A DNA stretch of 64,000 nucleotides from Streptomyces peucetius (GTDB taxonomy: Bacteria > Actinomycetota > Actinomycetes > Streptomycetales > Streptomycetaceae), in contig NZ_CP107567.1 of NCBI RefSeq assembly GCF_025854275.1, forward strand, positions 6,076,001 through 6,140,000. The letters run 5' to 3'. Of the stretch, positions 1 through 7,874 are shown one piece after another. Below the pieces are notes generated by a model. The model made no database searches. It saw only the letters and a list, made by a program, of their open reading frames with translations, and had not been told where the DNA came from. Within the stretch, counting starts at the first letter, position 1. Each line of letters begins with the position of its first letter. Position numbers and translations under genes: made by a program.

Positions 1-948
1 GTCCGTACGGTGCACCGGCCCGGCGCCCCGGCCATGTTCAAACTCTCCCTCGGCCTGCGCATCACCAACTCCCGCCGGGAGAACCTCCGCAAGGAACTGC
101 ACCGCGGAGTCGAGGTCCACCGGCTGCTCCGCTCCGGTCTCGCCGAGCAGTGGCGGGCCGCGCACCCCCGCTTCGACATCGTGCGCGACCCGGCCTGGCT
201 CGCCGTCGACACCCCGGACGCCGAACCCCTGCAGGGACTCGACGTCGTGATCCGCCACAACCCCTTCGGCCCCGGCGACGACGCGGTCTGTGTCGCGGCA
301 CTGACCACCCCCCGGCCATGGCCCGGACGGGTGGGCATGTGCTCCCGTCTCGCCGTCACCGTCGAGCACCTCGCGGCCCGTACCGGCCGGCCGGTGACCG
401 CGGTGGCGGCCGAGTGGTTCCTTCGCTACCTCGACCATGTCGTGCGCCCCGTGCTGTGGCTGGACGCCACAGCGGGCATCGCCCTCGAGGCCCACCAGCA
501 GAACACGATCGTGCTGCTGGACCCCGACGGCTGGCCGGCCGGTGGCCGCTACCGGGACAATCAGGGCTACTACTTCCGCGAGTCCCACCGCGATCGCCTC
601 GACGCCCGCCTCCCGGGCGTCGGGACGGACAGCGACACCTTCGTGTCCGACGGTGTCACCGACGAGCGCTTCGCCTATTACCTCGGCATCAACAACGTCC
701 TGGGGCTGATCGGCGCCTTCGGGGCGCAGCGCCTCGCCGACGAGCGCGTCCTGCTCGCCGCCTTCCGGCAGTTCCTCTCGTCCACGGCCGGCATGGGCAC
801 ATCGCTGCCCGGTCAGCTGCTCGAGACACCCACGCTCCGCTGCAAGGCCAACCTGCTCACCCGGCTGCACGGACTCGACGAACTCGTCGGCCCCGTGGAC
901 ACCCAGTCCGTCTACGTCACCATCGTCAATCCCCTCCGGTCTTCCTGA
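1..948 (+). CDS. NIS siderophore synthetase (IucA/IucC family), 5' end outside window
   Basis: ATP-dependent carboxylate-amine/hydroxylamine ligase of NRPS-independent siderophore synthesis. The frame is open from the first base, so the N-terminal half lies upstream of the window. What is visible is the C-terminal half: the FKLSLGLRITNSRREN stretch typical of the IucA/IucC fold, then the EAHQQNTIVLLD segment that matches the conserved nucleotide-binding HxQN signature, then the FhuF-like C-terminal part. A second synthetase follows at 1829 with an acyltransferase between them, so this is the distal end of a siderophore operon. The HxQN form contrasts with HGEN in the second synthetase, suggesting different substrates. 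The siderophore product cannot be named from this fragment. Confidence 0.9.
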   Translation, partial: VRTVHRPGAPAMFKLSLGLRITNSRRENLRKELHRGVEVHRLLRSGLAEQWRAAHPRFDIVRDPAWLAVDTPDAEPLQGLDVVIRHNPFGPGDDAVCVAALTTPRPWPGRVGMCSRLAVTVEHLAARTGRPVTAVAAEWFLRYLDHVVRPVLWLDATAGIALEAHQQNTIVLLDPDGWPAGGRYRDNQGYYFRESHRDRLDARLPGVGTDSDTFVSDGVTDERFAYYLGINNVLGLIGAFGAQRLADERVLLAAFRQFLSSTAGMGTSLPGQLLETPTLRCKANLLTRLHGLDELVGPVDTQSVYVTIVNPLRSS

Positions 949-1007
949 GGCACGGCAAACCCGACACCGCACCGCCCGACACCGCACCGCGAGAGGAGTA
1001 CGCCGCA

Positions 1008-1769
1008 TTGCCTCCCACCGATGCGCACACAGACAGCGGGCCCGGCCCCGCTCCTGGCCCGGGAGGAGGAGCCGAGGACACGCTCGACCTGCGGCTCCCG
1101 GACGACTTCCTCGCCCTGTTCCACGACAACGACCACGCTCTCCTTCCGGAGTCGGCGCGTGCCCGCCCCTGGTCGACGACCGGGGGCGCCACCGCCAAAG
1201 ACCTGCTCGGCGACCTCGCCGAGTGGGGCCCGGCGGCCACGCCCGCCGGCGCCTTCCGGCTCGTTCCCGTGGCCCTCGAACGTGATCTCGCCCTCATCGT
1301 CCGATGGATGAACGACCCTGCCGTCGCCGCCTTCTGGGAGCTGGCGGGACCCGACTCCGTCACCGCCACGCACCTGCGTGCACAACTCGAGGGCGACGGC
1401 CGCAGCGTCCCCTGCCTCGGCGTCCTCGACGACACACCCATGAGCTATTTCGAGATCTACCGCGCCGACCTCGATCCTCTCGCCCGCCACTATCCGGCGC
1501 GTCCGCACGACACCGGTGTCCACCTGCTCATCGGTGGCGTCGCCGACCGCGGCCGCGGCGTCGGCTCCACCATCCTTCGAGCCGTTTCCGGTCTCGTGCT
1601 CGACAACCTGCCTCTGTGCACACGAGTCATCGCCGAACCGGACCTGCGCAACACCCCCTCCGTCTCAGCCTTTCTCAGCTCCGGCTTCCGTCTCTCCGAG
1701 GAGATCGACCTTCCGGACAAGCGAGCCGCCCTCATGGTCCGCGACCGCGCGCTGCGGAACCTGCTGTGA
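1008..1769 (+). CDS. AlcB/IucB-type siderophore N-acyltransferase (GNAT)
   Basis: Probable acyl-CoA:hydroxylamine acyltransferase that acylates an N-hydroxylated diamine before the NIS synthetases condense it with citrate or a related acid. I place the start at a TTG because GAGAGGAG at 991-998 lies about nine bases upstream; this gives 253 residues. Recognisable parts are the RWMNDPAVAAFWE region (acyl-CoA/amine site of the AlcB/MbtK group), YFEIYRADLDPLARHY, and GVHLLIGGVADRGRGVGSTIL, the acetyl-CoA pyrophosphate-binding loop. The first ~35 residues are Gly/Pro-rich and unconserved. It starts 60 bases after the first synthetase stops. The family is clear; the exact acyl donor is inferred. 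Confidence 0.85.
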   Translation: MPPTDAHTDSGPGPAPGPGGGAEDTLDLRLPDDFLALFHDNDHALLPESARARPWSTTGGATAKDLLGDLAEWGPAATPAGAFRLVPVALERDLALIVRWMNDPAVAAFWELAGPDSVTATHLRAQLEGDGRSVPCLGVLDDTPMSYFEIYRADLDPLARHYPARPHDTGVHLLIGGVADRGRGVGSTILRAVSGLVLDNLPLCTRVIAEPDLRNTPSVSAFLSSGFRLSEEIDLPDKRAALMVRDRALRNLL

Positions 1770-1828
1770 ACAACTCGCTGACTTACATACACCGCTCGAT
1801 CCGCATCGGTTCCACCTGAGGAGTCCCC

Positions 1829-3649
1829 GTGCCGAAATCCCCTGCCAGCCACGGCTCCGTCCCCTTCGTCCCGCCCGGCCTGACCAGCGGGAACTGGGAC
1901 CGGGCAGCCGCTCGCCTGCTCGCCAAGATGCTCGGTGAATTCGCGTACGAGGAGATCATCGAGCCGGTCCCGGCCGAGCCGGACCACGCGGCACCGACGG
2001 CCTGCGGCGACCTCTACGCCCTCCCCGTCGACGGGACCGGCGTGTTCACGTTCCGGGCACGGCGCGGAGCCTACGGAAGCTGGCGCATCGCCCCCGACTC
2101 CGTGGAGTGCGACGGCCGCCCCTTCACCGACCCGCTCGCCTTCCTCGCACGGGCGAAGGACCTGCTCGGCCTCGACGGAGCCACGCTCGGCCACCTGCTG
2201 CGCGAAATGTCCGTCACCCTGACCGGTGACACCCGCCTCGACGGCACCGCACTGAGCGCCGCCGAGCTCGCGGATCTCGACTACGCCGATCTCGAAGGCC
2301 ACCAGACCGGCCACCCCTGGCTGGTCCTCAACAAGGGACGTATCGGCTTCTCCGCCACCGACGCCGCCCACTGGGCTCCCGAAGCCCGCCGCCCAGTACG
2401 CCTTCCCTGGATAGCGGTGAAAACCGGGCTCGCGGCCTACCGCGCGGTTCCGGGGCTCGACCGTGCCGAGGACCTGTACAGCCGCGAGCTCGACGAACCG
2501 ACCCGTGAGTCCTTCGCCGCCGTGCTGCGCGCCAGAGGCCTCGACCCCTCCGCGTACCTGTTCCTCCCGGTGCACCCCTGGCAGTGGGACGAAGTGCTGC
2601 TCCCCCTCTACGCGCCCGCGGTGGCACGCGGTGAGATCGTTCCGCTGCCCAGCGACGGCGACCGGCGACTGCCCCAGCAGTCCATCAGGACCTTCGCGAA
2701 CATCGACCGGCCCGACCGCCACACCGTGAAGCTGCCGCTGTCCATCCTGAACACGCTGGTGTGGCGGGGACTGCCCACCGAGCGGACCCTCGCGGCGCCC
2801 GCCGTCACCTCGTGGGTACAGGGACTGCGCGACGCGGACCCCTTCCTGCGCGACCAGTGCCGGGTCATCCTCCTCGGCGAGGTCGCGTCCGTGACGGTCG
2901 AGCATCCGCTGTTCGACCATCTCGCCGAGGTGCCCTACCAGTACAAGGAACTGCTCGGCTCGATCTGGCGCGAACCGCTCCAGCCGCGGCTGGACGCGGG
3001 AGAGCGGGCCCGCACCCTCGCCTCGCTCCTCCACACCGATCCCCACGGCCGGGCGTTCTCCGCCGAACTCGTCGGCCGGTCCGGTCTCGCTGCGACCGTC
3101 TGGCTCCAGCGGCTCTTCTCGGCCCTGCTGCCGCCCCTGCTGCATTTCCTCTACCGCTACGGCACCGTCTTCTCGCCGCACGGGGAGAACGCCATCGTGG
3201 TGTACGACGACCACGACATCCCGGTCCGCCTCGCGATCAAGGACTTCGTCGACGATGTGAACGTGAGCGCACAGCCACTGCCCGAGCACGCGTCGATGCC
3301 GGACGAGGTGCGCCGGATCCTCCTGACCGAGGATCCGGGCTTTCTCACCCAGTTCATCCACTCGGGTCTCTTCGTGGGGGTGTTCCGGTATCTCGCTCCG
3401 CTCTGCGAGAAGCAACTCGGTGTCCCCGAGGAGAAGTTCTTCTCGCTCGTACGGGCCGAGATCCTGCGCCACCAGGCCCGCTTCCCCGAGCTCAAGGAGC
3501 GCTACGAGGCGTTCGATCTGCTCACTCCTCGTATCGAGCGCCTGTGTCTCAACCGGAACCGGTTGCACCTCGACGGGTACCGCGACCGCCCCGAGCGCCC
3601 TCACGCGGCCGTCCACGGCACCGTCCCCAACCCTTTGGCACCGGCCTGA
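1829..3649 (+). CDS. NIS siderophore synthetase, second copy (IucA/IucC family)
   Basis: Second NRPS-independent siderophore synthetase, 606 residues, full family length. GTG start with CTGAGGAG at 1816-1823. Conserved family blocks in order: GHPWLVLNKGRIGFS, FLPVHPWQWDE (the HPWQ motif), QQSIRTFANI and VKLPLSILNTLVWRG (ATP/carboxylate site), HGENAIVVYDDHDIPVRLAIKDF (nucleotide-binding HGEN form), and a C-terminal FhuF-like region with PRIERLCLNRNRL. The gap to the upstream acyltransferase is about 60 bases, so the three genes probably form one transcript. With two synthetases and one acyltransferase the product is probably a mixed citrate-hydroxamate type molecule; that is inference. No iron-regulator box can be seen because the operon promoter is outside the window. 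Confidence 0.9.
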   Translation: MPKSPASHGSVPFVPPGLTSGNWDRAAARLLAKMLGEFAYEEIIEPVPAEPDHAAPTACGDLYALPVDGTGVFTFRARRGAYGSWRIAPDSVECDGRPFTDPLAFLARAKDLLGLDGATLGHLLREMSVTLTGDTRLDGTALSAAELADLDYADLEGHQTGHPWLVLNKGRIGFSATDAAHWAPEARRPVRLPWIAVKTGLAAYRAVPGLDRAEDLYSRELDEPTRESFAAVLRARGLDPSAYLFLPVHPWQWDEVLLPLYAPAVARGEIVPLPSDGDRRLPQQSIRTFANIDRPDRHTVKLPLSILNTLVWRGLPTERTLAAPAVTSWVQGLRDADPFLRDQCRVILLGEVASVTVEHPLFDHLAEVPYQYKELLGSIWREPLQPRLDAGERARTLASLLHTDPHGRAFSAELVGRSGLAATVWLQRLFSALLPPLLHFLYRYGTVFSPHGENAIVVYDDHDIPVRLAIKDFVDDVNVSAQPLPEHASMPDEVRRILLTEDPGFLTQFIHSGLFVGVFRYLAPLCEKQLGVPEEKFFSLVRAEILRHQARFPELKERYEAFDLLTPRIERLCLNRNRLHLDGYRDRPERPHAAVHGTVPNPLAPA

Positions 3650-3701
3650 TGGACCGCTGCGTGATCCTGTTGTCGGTGGTGCCCCGTAGGGTGGTCGGGC
3701 T

Positions 3702-5672
3702 ATGACGAAGCCATCCCTCCCCGAGCTCCTCCACGCCGCCGTGACCGCTGTCGGCGGTGTGGAGCGGCCAGGCCAGGTCACCATGGCCGAGGCCGTCGCC
3801 GGTGCCATCGACGACGATTCCCACCTGCTGGTGCAGGCCGGGACCGGTACCGGCAAGTCGCTCGGCTATATCGTCCCCGCCCTCGCCCACGGCGAACGAG
3901 TCGTGGTGGCCACGGCGACCCTGGCACTGCAGCGCCAGCTCGTGGAGCGTGATCTGCCGCGTACGGTCGAGGCCCTGCATCCGCTGCTGCGACGCCGGCC
4001 CGATTTCGCGATGCTCAAGGGCCGGTCGAACTACCTGTGCCTCCACCGCCTGCACGAGGGCGTTCCGCAGGACGACGAAGACGGCCTCTTCGACCAGTTC
4101 GAGGCTGCGGCGCCCACGAGCAAGCTCGGCAAGGACCTGCTGCGCATGCGGGACTGGGCCGACGAGACGGAGACCGGTGACCGGGACGATCTGACCCCGG
4201 GTGTCTCCGACCGCGCCTGGAGCCAGGTCTCCGTGTCCTCCCGTGAATGCCTGGGCGCTTCCAAATGCGCCTACGGAGCCGAGTGCTTCGCCGAGATGGC
4301 GCGTGAGCGGGCCAAGCTGGCGGACGTCGTCGTCACCAATCACGCTCTGCTGGCGATCGACGCCATCGAGGGCGCCCCGGTGCTCCCGCAGCACGAGGTG
4401 CTGATCGTCGACGAGGCGCATGAGCTGGTTTCCCGTGTGACGGGCGTCGCCACGGGCGAGCTCACTCCAGGGCAGGTCAACCGAGCTGTCCGCCGTGCTG
4501 CCAAGCTCGTCAACGAGAAGGCGGCCGACGCTCTCCAGACGGCCGCCGAGTCCTTCGAGCGGCTCATGGAACTGGCCCTCCCCGGTCGTCTCGAGAAGAT
4601 CCCCGAGGACCTCGGCTACGCCCTGATGGCGTTGCGGGACGCAGCCCGTACGGTGATCACGGCGATCGGCTCCACCAGGGACAGGTCCGTCCAGGACGAG
4701 GACGCCGTGCGCAAGCAGGCACTGGCCGCTGTCGAGAATGTTCACTCCGTAGCGGAGCGGATCACCCACGGTTCCGAGTACGACGTGGTCTGGTACGAGC
4801 GGCACGACCGCTTCGGGGCGTCGCTGCGGGTGGCGCCGCTCTCCGTCTCCGGGCTGCTGCGCGAAAAGCTTTTCGCGGAGCGGTCGGTGGTGCTCACCTC
4901 GGCCACGCTCAAGCTCGGTGGCGACTTCAACGGCGTCGGGGCCTCGCTGGGTCTCGCACCGGAAGGCAGCGGGGGAGAGGACGTGCCGCAGTGGAAGGGC
5001 CTCGACGTCGGGTCGCCCTTCGACTATCCCAAGCAGGGCATCCTCTACGTCGCCCGGCATCTGGCCACCCCCGGCCGCGAGGGCTCCCGTGGCGACATGA
5101 TGGATGAGCTGGCGGAACTGGTGGAGGCCGCAGGAGGGCGCACCCTCGGGCTCTTCTCCTCGATGCGGGCCGCGAAGGCGGCCGCGGAGGAACTGCGCGG
5201 CCGGCTCGCCAATCCGATTCTGCTGCAGGGTGAGGAGACCCTGGGTGAATTGATCAAGTCGTTCGCCGCAGACCCGGAGACCTGTCTGTTCGGCACGCTC
5301 TCGCTCTGGCAGGGCGTCGATGTGCCGGGTGCGGGATGCCAGCTCGTCGTGATGGACCGCATTCCGTTCCCGCGCCCCGACGACCCGCTGATGAGTGCCC
5401 GCCAGAAGGCAGTGGAGGAGGCGGGTGGCAACGGGTTCATGGCCGTGGCGGCGACGCACGCCGCACTGCTGATGGCTCAGGGAGCGGGGCGCCTGGTGCG
5501 TGCGACCGGGGACCGGGGAGTGGTGGCCGTGCTCGATCCGAGGCTCGCCAACGCGCGTTACGGCAGCTATCTGCGGGCCTCGCTGCCCGACTTCTGGTAC
5601 ACGACGGACCGCAATCAGGTGCGCCGTTCACTGGCGGCCATCGACGAGGTGGCCAAGGCGGAGGGCAAGTAG
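3702..5672 (+). CDS. DinG-family ATP-dependent DNA helicase with Fe-S cluster
   Basis: Superfamily 2 helicase of the XPD/DinG group, expected to unwind branched or damaged DNA in the 5'-to-3' direction. Walker A is AGTGTGKS (Lys52), Walker B is the DEAH box at 237-240. Four cysteines (Cys113, Cys183, Cys189, Cys195) sit between them in the spacing that holds the 4Fe-4S cluster of this family. The C-terminal helicase half contains SATLKLGGDF, GTLSLWQGVDVPG and QGAGRLVRATGDRG (motif VI). The length (656) is normal. It starts 52 bases after the siderophore operon but has its own cellular role. It is convergent with lexA; I see no SOS box just upstream, so LexA control is not supported. Confidence 0.92.
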   Translation: MTKPSLPELLHAAVTAVGGVERPGQVTMAEAVAGAIDDDSHLLVQAGTGTGKSLGYIVPALAHGERVVVATATLALQRQLVERDLPRTVEALHPLLRRRPDFAMLKGRSNYLCLHRLHEGVPQDDEDGLFDQFEAAAPTSKLGKDLLRMRDWADETETGDRDDLTPGVSDRAWSQVSVSSRECLGASKCAYGAECFAEMARERAKLADVVVTNHALLAIDAIEGAPVLPQHEVLIVDEAHELVSRVTGVATGELTPGQVNRAVRRAAKLVNEKAADALQTAAESFERLMELALPGRLEKIPEDLGYALMALRDAARTVITAIGSTRDRSVQDEDAVRKQALAAVENVHSVAERITHGSEYDVVWYERHDRFGASLRVAPLSVSGLLREKLFAERSVVLTSATLKLGGDFNGVGASLGLAPEGSGGEDVPQWKGLDVGSPFDYPKQGILYVARHLATPGREGSRGDMMDELAELVEAAGGRTLGLFSSMRAAKAAAEELRGRLANPILLQGEETLGELIKSFAADPETCLFGTLSLWQGVDVPGAGCQLVVMDRIPFPRPDDPLMSARQKAVEEAGGNGFMAVAATHAALLMAQGAGRLVRATGDRGVVAVLDPRLANARYGSYLRASLPDFWYTTDRNQVRRSLAAIDEVAKAEGK

Positions 5673-5778
5673 GGCGGAGGCACATGGCGCCCCCTCATCG
5701 CCCGCAGGCGATCAGGCTGCCTTTGCGCGCGCAGGCCACCGCTGGAACGCTCGCTGCCGCACTCATTCAGGCAGGGCA

Positions 5779-5813
5779 GGACCCCGGGACCGGCGCAGTG
5801 GGTCCCGGGGTCC
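5779..5813. terminator. Hairpin terminator between dinG-like gene and lexA
   Basis: Perfect 13-bp arms (GGACCCCGGGACC at 5779-5791, GGTCCCGGGGTCC at 5801-5813) with a 9-base loop, placed between two convergent genes. There is no clear T-run, as is common in Streptomyces, so a bidirectional role is inferred from position and stability. Confidence 0.75.
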
Positions 5814-5834
5814 GGTCTGGGCCGGCGGGTGGTT

Positions 5835-6620
5835 TCACACCCGCCGCAGCACTGCCACCACCTTGCCGAGGATGGTTGCCTCGTCGCCGGGGATCGGCTG
5901 GTACGCGGCGTTGTGCGGGAGCAGCCAGACATGGCCGTTCTCCCGCTTGAAGCGCTTGACCGTGGCTTCGCCGTCGAGCATGGCGGCCACGATGTCCCCG
6001 TTCTCCGCGACGGGCTGGCGGCGCACGGTCACCCAGTCGCCGTCACAGATCGCCGCTTCGATCATCGAGTCTCCGACGACCTTGAGCACGAAGAGCTCAC
6101 CGTCGCCGACCAGCTGGCGGGGGAGAGGGAAGACGTCCTCGACGGACTCCTCGGCGAGGATGGGGCCACCGGCCGCGATCCGGCCGACGAGAGGGACGTA
6201 CGAGGCGGCGGGCTTGCCGGTGGTGTCCGTGGGCTGGGTGCTGGGCTGGTCGGAGCCCCGGACCTCATAGGCCCGGGGTCGGTGCGGGTCCCTGCGCAGG
6301 AATCCCTTGCGCTCCAGAGCCATGAGCTGGTGGGCCACGGACGAGGTGCTCGACAGGCCGACCGCCTGGCCGATCTCACGCATCGACGGCGGGTATCCCC
6401 TCCGCTGCACAGAGTCGCGGATGACCTCGATGACGCGCCGCTGCCGGTCCGTGAGACCGGAGCTGTCGGCCCGGATGCCAGGAGGTCGACCGGGCAGCGA
6501 GCGGCCGGGCTTCGGCCCCTCCGGGGTCGTGGCTGCGTCATTCATGGCATGCACCGACTCGAATCGGCTCTGTGAGCGGTCCTGGGCAGTGATGGTGGCA
6601 CTGTCTGCGGTGGTGGTCAC
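5835..6620 (-). CDS. lexA: LexA SOS-response repressor
   Basis: Transcriptional repressor of DNA-damage genes that cleaves itself when stimulated by RecA-ssDNA. 261 residues from a GTG start preceded by GAGAGGGG. The winged helix-turn-helix lies at about 55-110 ([31 protein letters not shown]). The S24 peptidase domain follows, with the Ala150-Gly151 cleavage bond in GRIAAGGP, catalytic Ser185 in GDSM and Lys222 in ATVKRF. The N-terminal ~50 residues form an extension usual in Streptomyces LexA. An SOS box lies 63 bp upstream, consistent with autoregulation. It is divergent from nrdR with a 570-bp shared upstream region. Confidence 0.98.
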   Translation of the reverse strand: MTTTADSATITAQDRSQSRFESVHAMNDAATTPEGPKPGRSLPGRPPGIRADSSGLTDRQRRVIEVIRDSVQRRGYPPSMREIGQAVGLSSTSSVAHQLMALERKGFLRRDPHRPRAYEVRGSDQPSTQPTDTTGKPAASYVPLVGRIAAGGPILAEESVEDVFPLPRQLVGDGELFVLKVVGDSMIEAAICDGDWVTVRRQPVAENGDIVAAMLDGEATVKRFKRENGHVWLLPHNAAYQPIPGDEATILGKVVAVLRRV

Positions 6621-6682
6621 GTCGGCCCCTCTCGAATGGTCTCCCTAGCTGGACAACGGTAGTTGGTTTCGAAAGGTTGCGC

Positions 6683-6696
6683 CAAACACACGTTCG
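6683..6696. promoter_or_regulatory. SOS box (LexA operator) upstream of lexA
   Basis: CAAACACACGTTCG matches the actinobacterial/Gram-positive SOS box CGAAC-N4-GTTCG at nine of ten defined positions. It lies 63 bp upstream of the lexA start, the position expected for autoregulation. Confidence 0.85.
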
Positions 6697-6742
6697 AGTG
6701 AAAAATCGCAGATTGCCTGACGTGGGCATTCTCCTGGGTGTA

Positions 6743-6769
6743 GTGCGAACGATCGAGCCGATCGTGCAC
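6743..6769. promoter_or_regulatory. Interrupted inverted repeat in the lexA-nrdR intergenic region
   Basis: Outer arms GTGC/GCAC and inner arms ACGATCG/CGATCGT around AGC, with two unpaired bases on one side. The surrounding lexA-nrdR gap (6621-7192) holds no gene that I can support. The element could be an operator or an RNA hairpin; no known box is matched. Confidence 0.5.
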
Positions 6770-7034
6770 CCGTTACGGTAGCCTTCGCCGGCGACCACGA
6801 CGGAGCCGGGTCGTTCCGGCGCTTTCCGGTACCGCGCTTCCGGGTCGTCCTTCGATCTCGCAGTCTCGCATTCCGGCCGCCCCGGGACGGGGACGTCAGG
6901 GCCTCGTGTCGCATCGGGCGGACTCGTCCGCGCACGCTGCGCAGCCGTCCGGTACGGGCTGTGTCCGCGTGCCGCCGGTGCCCTTCCAGGTGCGTCGCGC
7001 AAGGCGACACGCGAAGCGAGCTGCAGTACGCCAA

Positions 7035-7081
7035 ACCCCAGATCTAGTGGTTGGATTGGGTTGGCCACCCAGAAGTTGTGT
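7035..7081. promoter_or_regulatory. Pair of NrdR boxes upstream of nrdR-nrdJ
   Basis: Two 16-bp sites, 7035-7050 (centre AGATCT) and 7066-7081, each resemble the NrdR consensus acaCwAtATaTwgtgt. Their centres are exactly 31 bp apart, three helical turns, which is the known arrangement for paired NrdR boxes. They lie 112-158 bp upstream of nrdR, so NrdR probably represses its own operon. Confidence 0.85.
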
Positions 7082-7192
7082 CCCTGGTGCTTCACGGCCG
7101 AGGGCATCGCCTATGCTTGTGGCTGCTTCGCGGGGCCGTTTCCGGCCCGCAGAGGCATATCGGTCGTGCTCATGGAGGAGGGGTTGGGAGCC

Positions 7193-7705
7193 ATGCACTG
7201 TCCCTTCTGCAGGCATCCCGACAGTCGTGTCGTCGACAGTCGCACCGCCGACGACGGGACGGCGATCCGCCGCCGCCGGCAGTGCCCGGACTGCGCCCGG
7301 CGATTCACGACGGTCGAGACTGCCTCTCTCATGGTGATCAAGCGCAGCGGCGTGACGGAGCCCTTCAGCCGCACCAAGGTCATCTCCGGTGTGCGTAAGG
7401 CATGCCAGGGGCGGCCGGTCACCGAGGACGCCCTCGCCCAGCTCGGCCAGCGGGTCGAGGAGGCGGTGCGCGCCACCGGAAGTGCCGAGCTGACCACCCA
7501 TGACGTGGGTCTGGCCATACTCGGCCCGTTGCAGGAGCTCGACCTCGTCGCATACCTGCGCTTCGCGTCCGTGTACCGGGCGTTCGACTCACTCGAGGAC
7601 TTCGAGGCCGCCATCGCGGAACTCCGCGCCGGGCGGCCTCCTGCTGAGGAAGGCGGGGGCGGCGGGACCGTCGAGGTCCCCGTGCCCGCCACCGCCGCCG
7701 ACTGA
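7193..7705 (+). CDS. nrdR: NrdR transcriptional regulator of ribonucleotide reductases
   Basis: Zinc-ribbon/ATP-cone repressor that senses ATP/dATP and represses ribonucleotide reductase genes. I start it at the ATG giving [17 protein letters not shown], 170 residues, with GGAGGAGG at 7174-7181 upstream; an in-frame ATG at 7172 would add seven unconserved residues. Zinc ligands Cys3, Cys6, Cys31, Cys34; the ATP-cone spans about 49-139 ([20 protein letters not shown]). The C-terminal ~20 residues are a Gly-rich tail. It lies 169 bp upstream of nrdJ in the same direction, the nrdRJ operon arrangement known in Streptomyces. Confidence 0.97.
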   Translation: MHCPFCRHPDSRVVDSRTADDGTAIRRRRQCPDCARRFTTVETASLMVIKRSGVTEPFSRTKVISGVRKACQGRPVTEDALAQLGQRVEEAVRATGSAELTTHDVGLAILGPLQELDLVAYLRFASVYRAFDSLEDFEAAIAELRAGRPPAEEGGGGGTVEVPVPATAAD

Positions 7706-7874
7706 GCGGGAGCGGCTGAACGGCCGGGGACACGAGGGCCCCCGCCGGTCGGCCCAGGGCGGCAAAGAACCTGCTCGTGGACGCCGTGTGTGGCGGCCGG
7801 AGCGACAGATACAAACCGTGCCCCGGGAAGATCTGGGCACTTCAGGGCGTTTTTGCCCGTATATGGGAGGCGGC

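Noticed and set aside
7706..7874. Looked for a cobalamin riboswitch between nrdR and nrdJ, or upstream of nrdR.
   Set aside because: No conserved B12-box blocks (such as GCCACTG) were seen; in Streptomyces that riboswitch is known upstream of the class I nrdABS genes instead.
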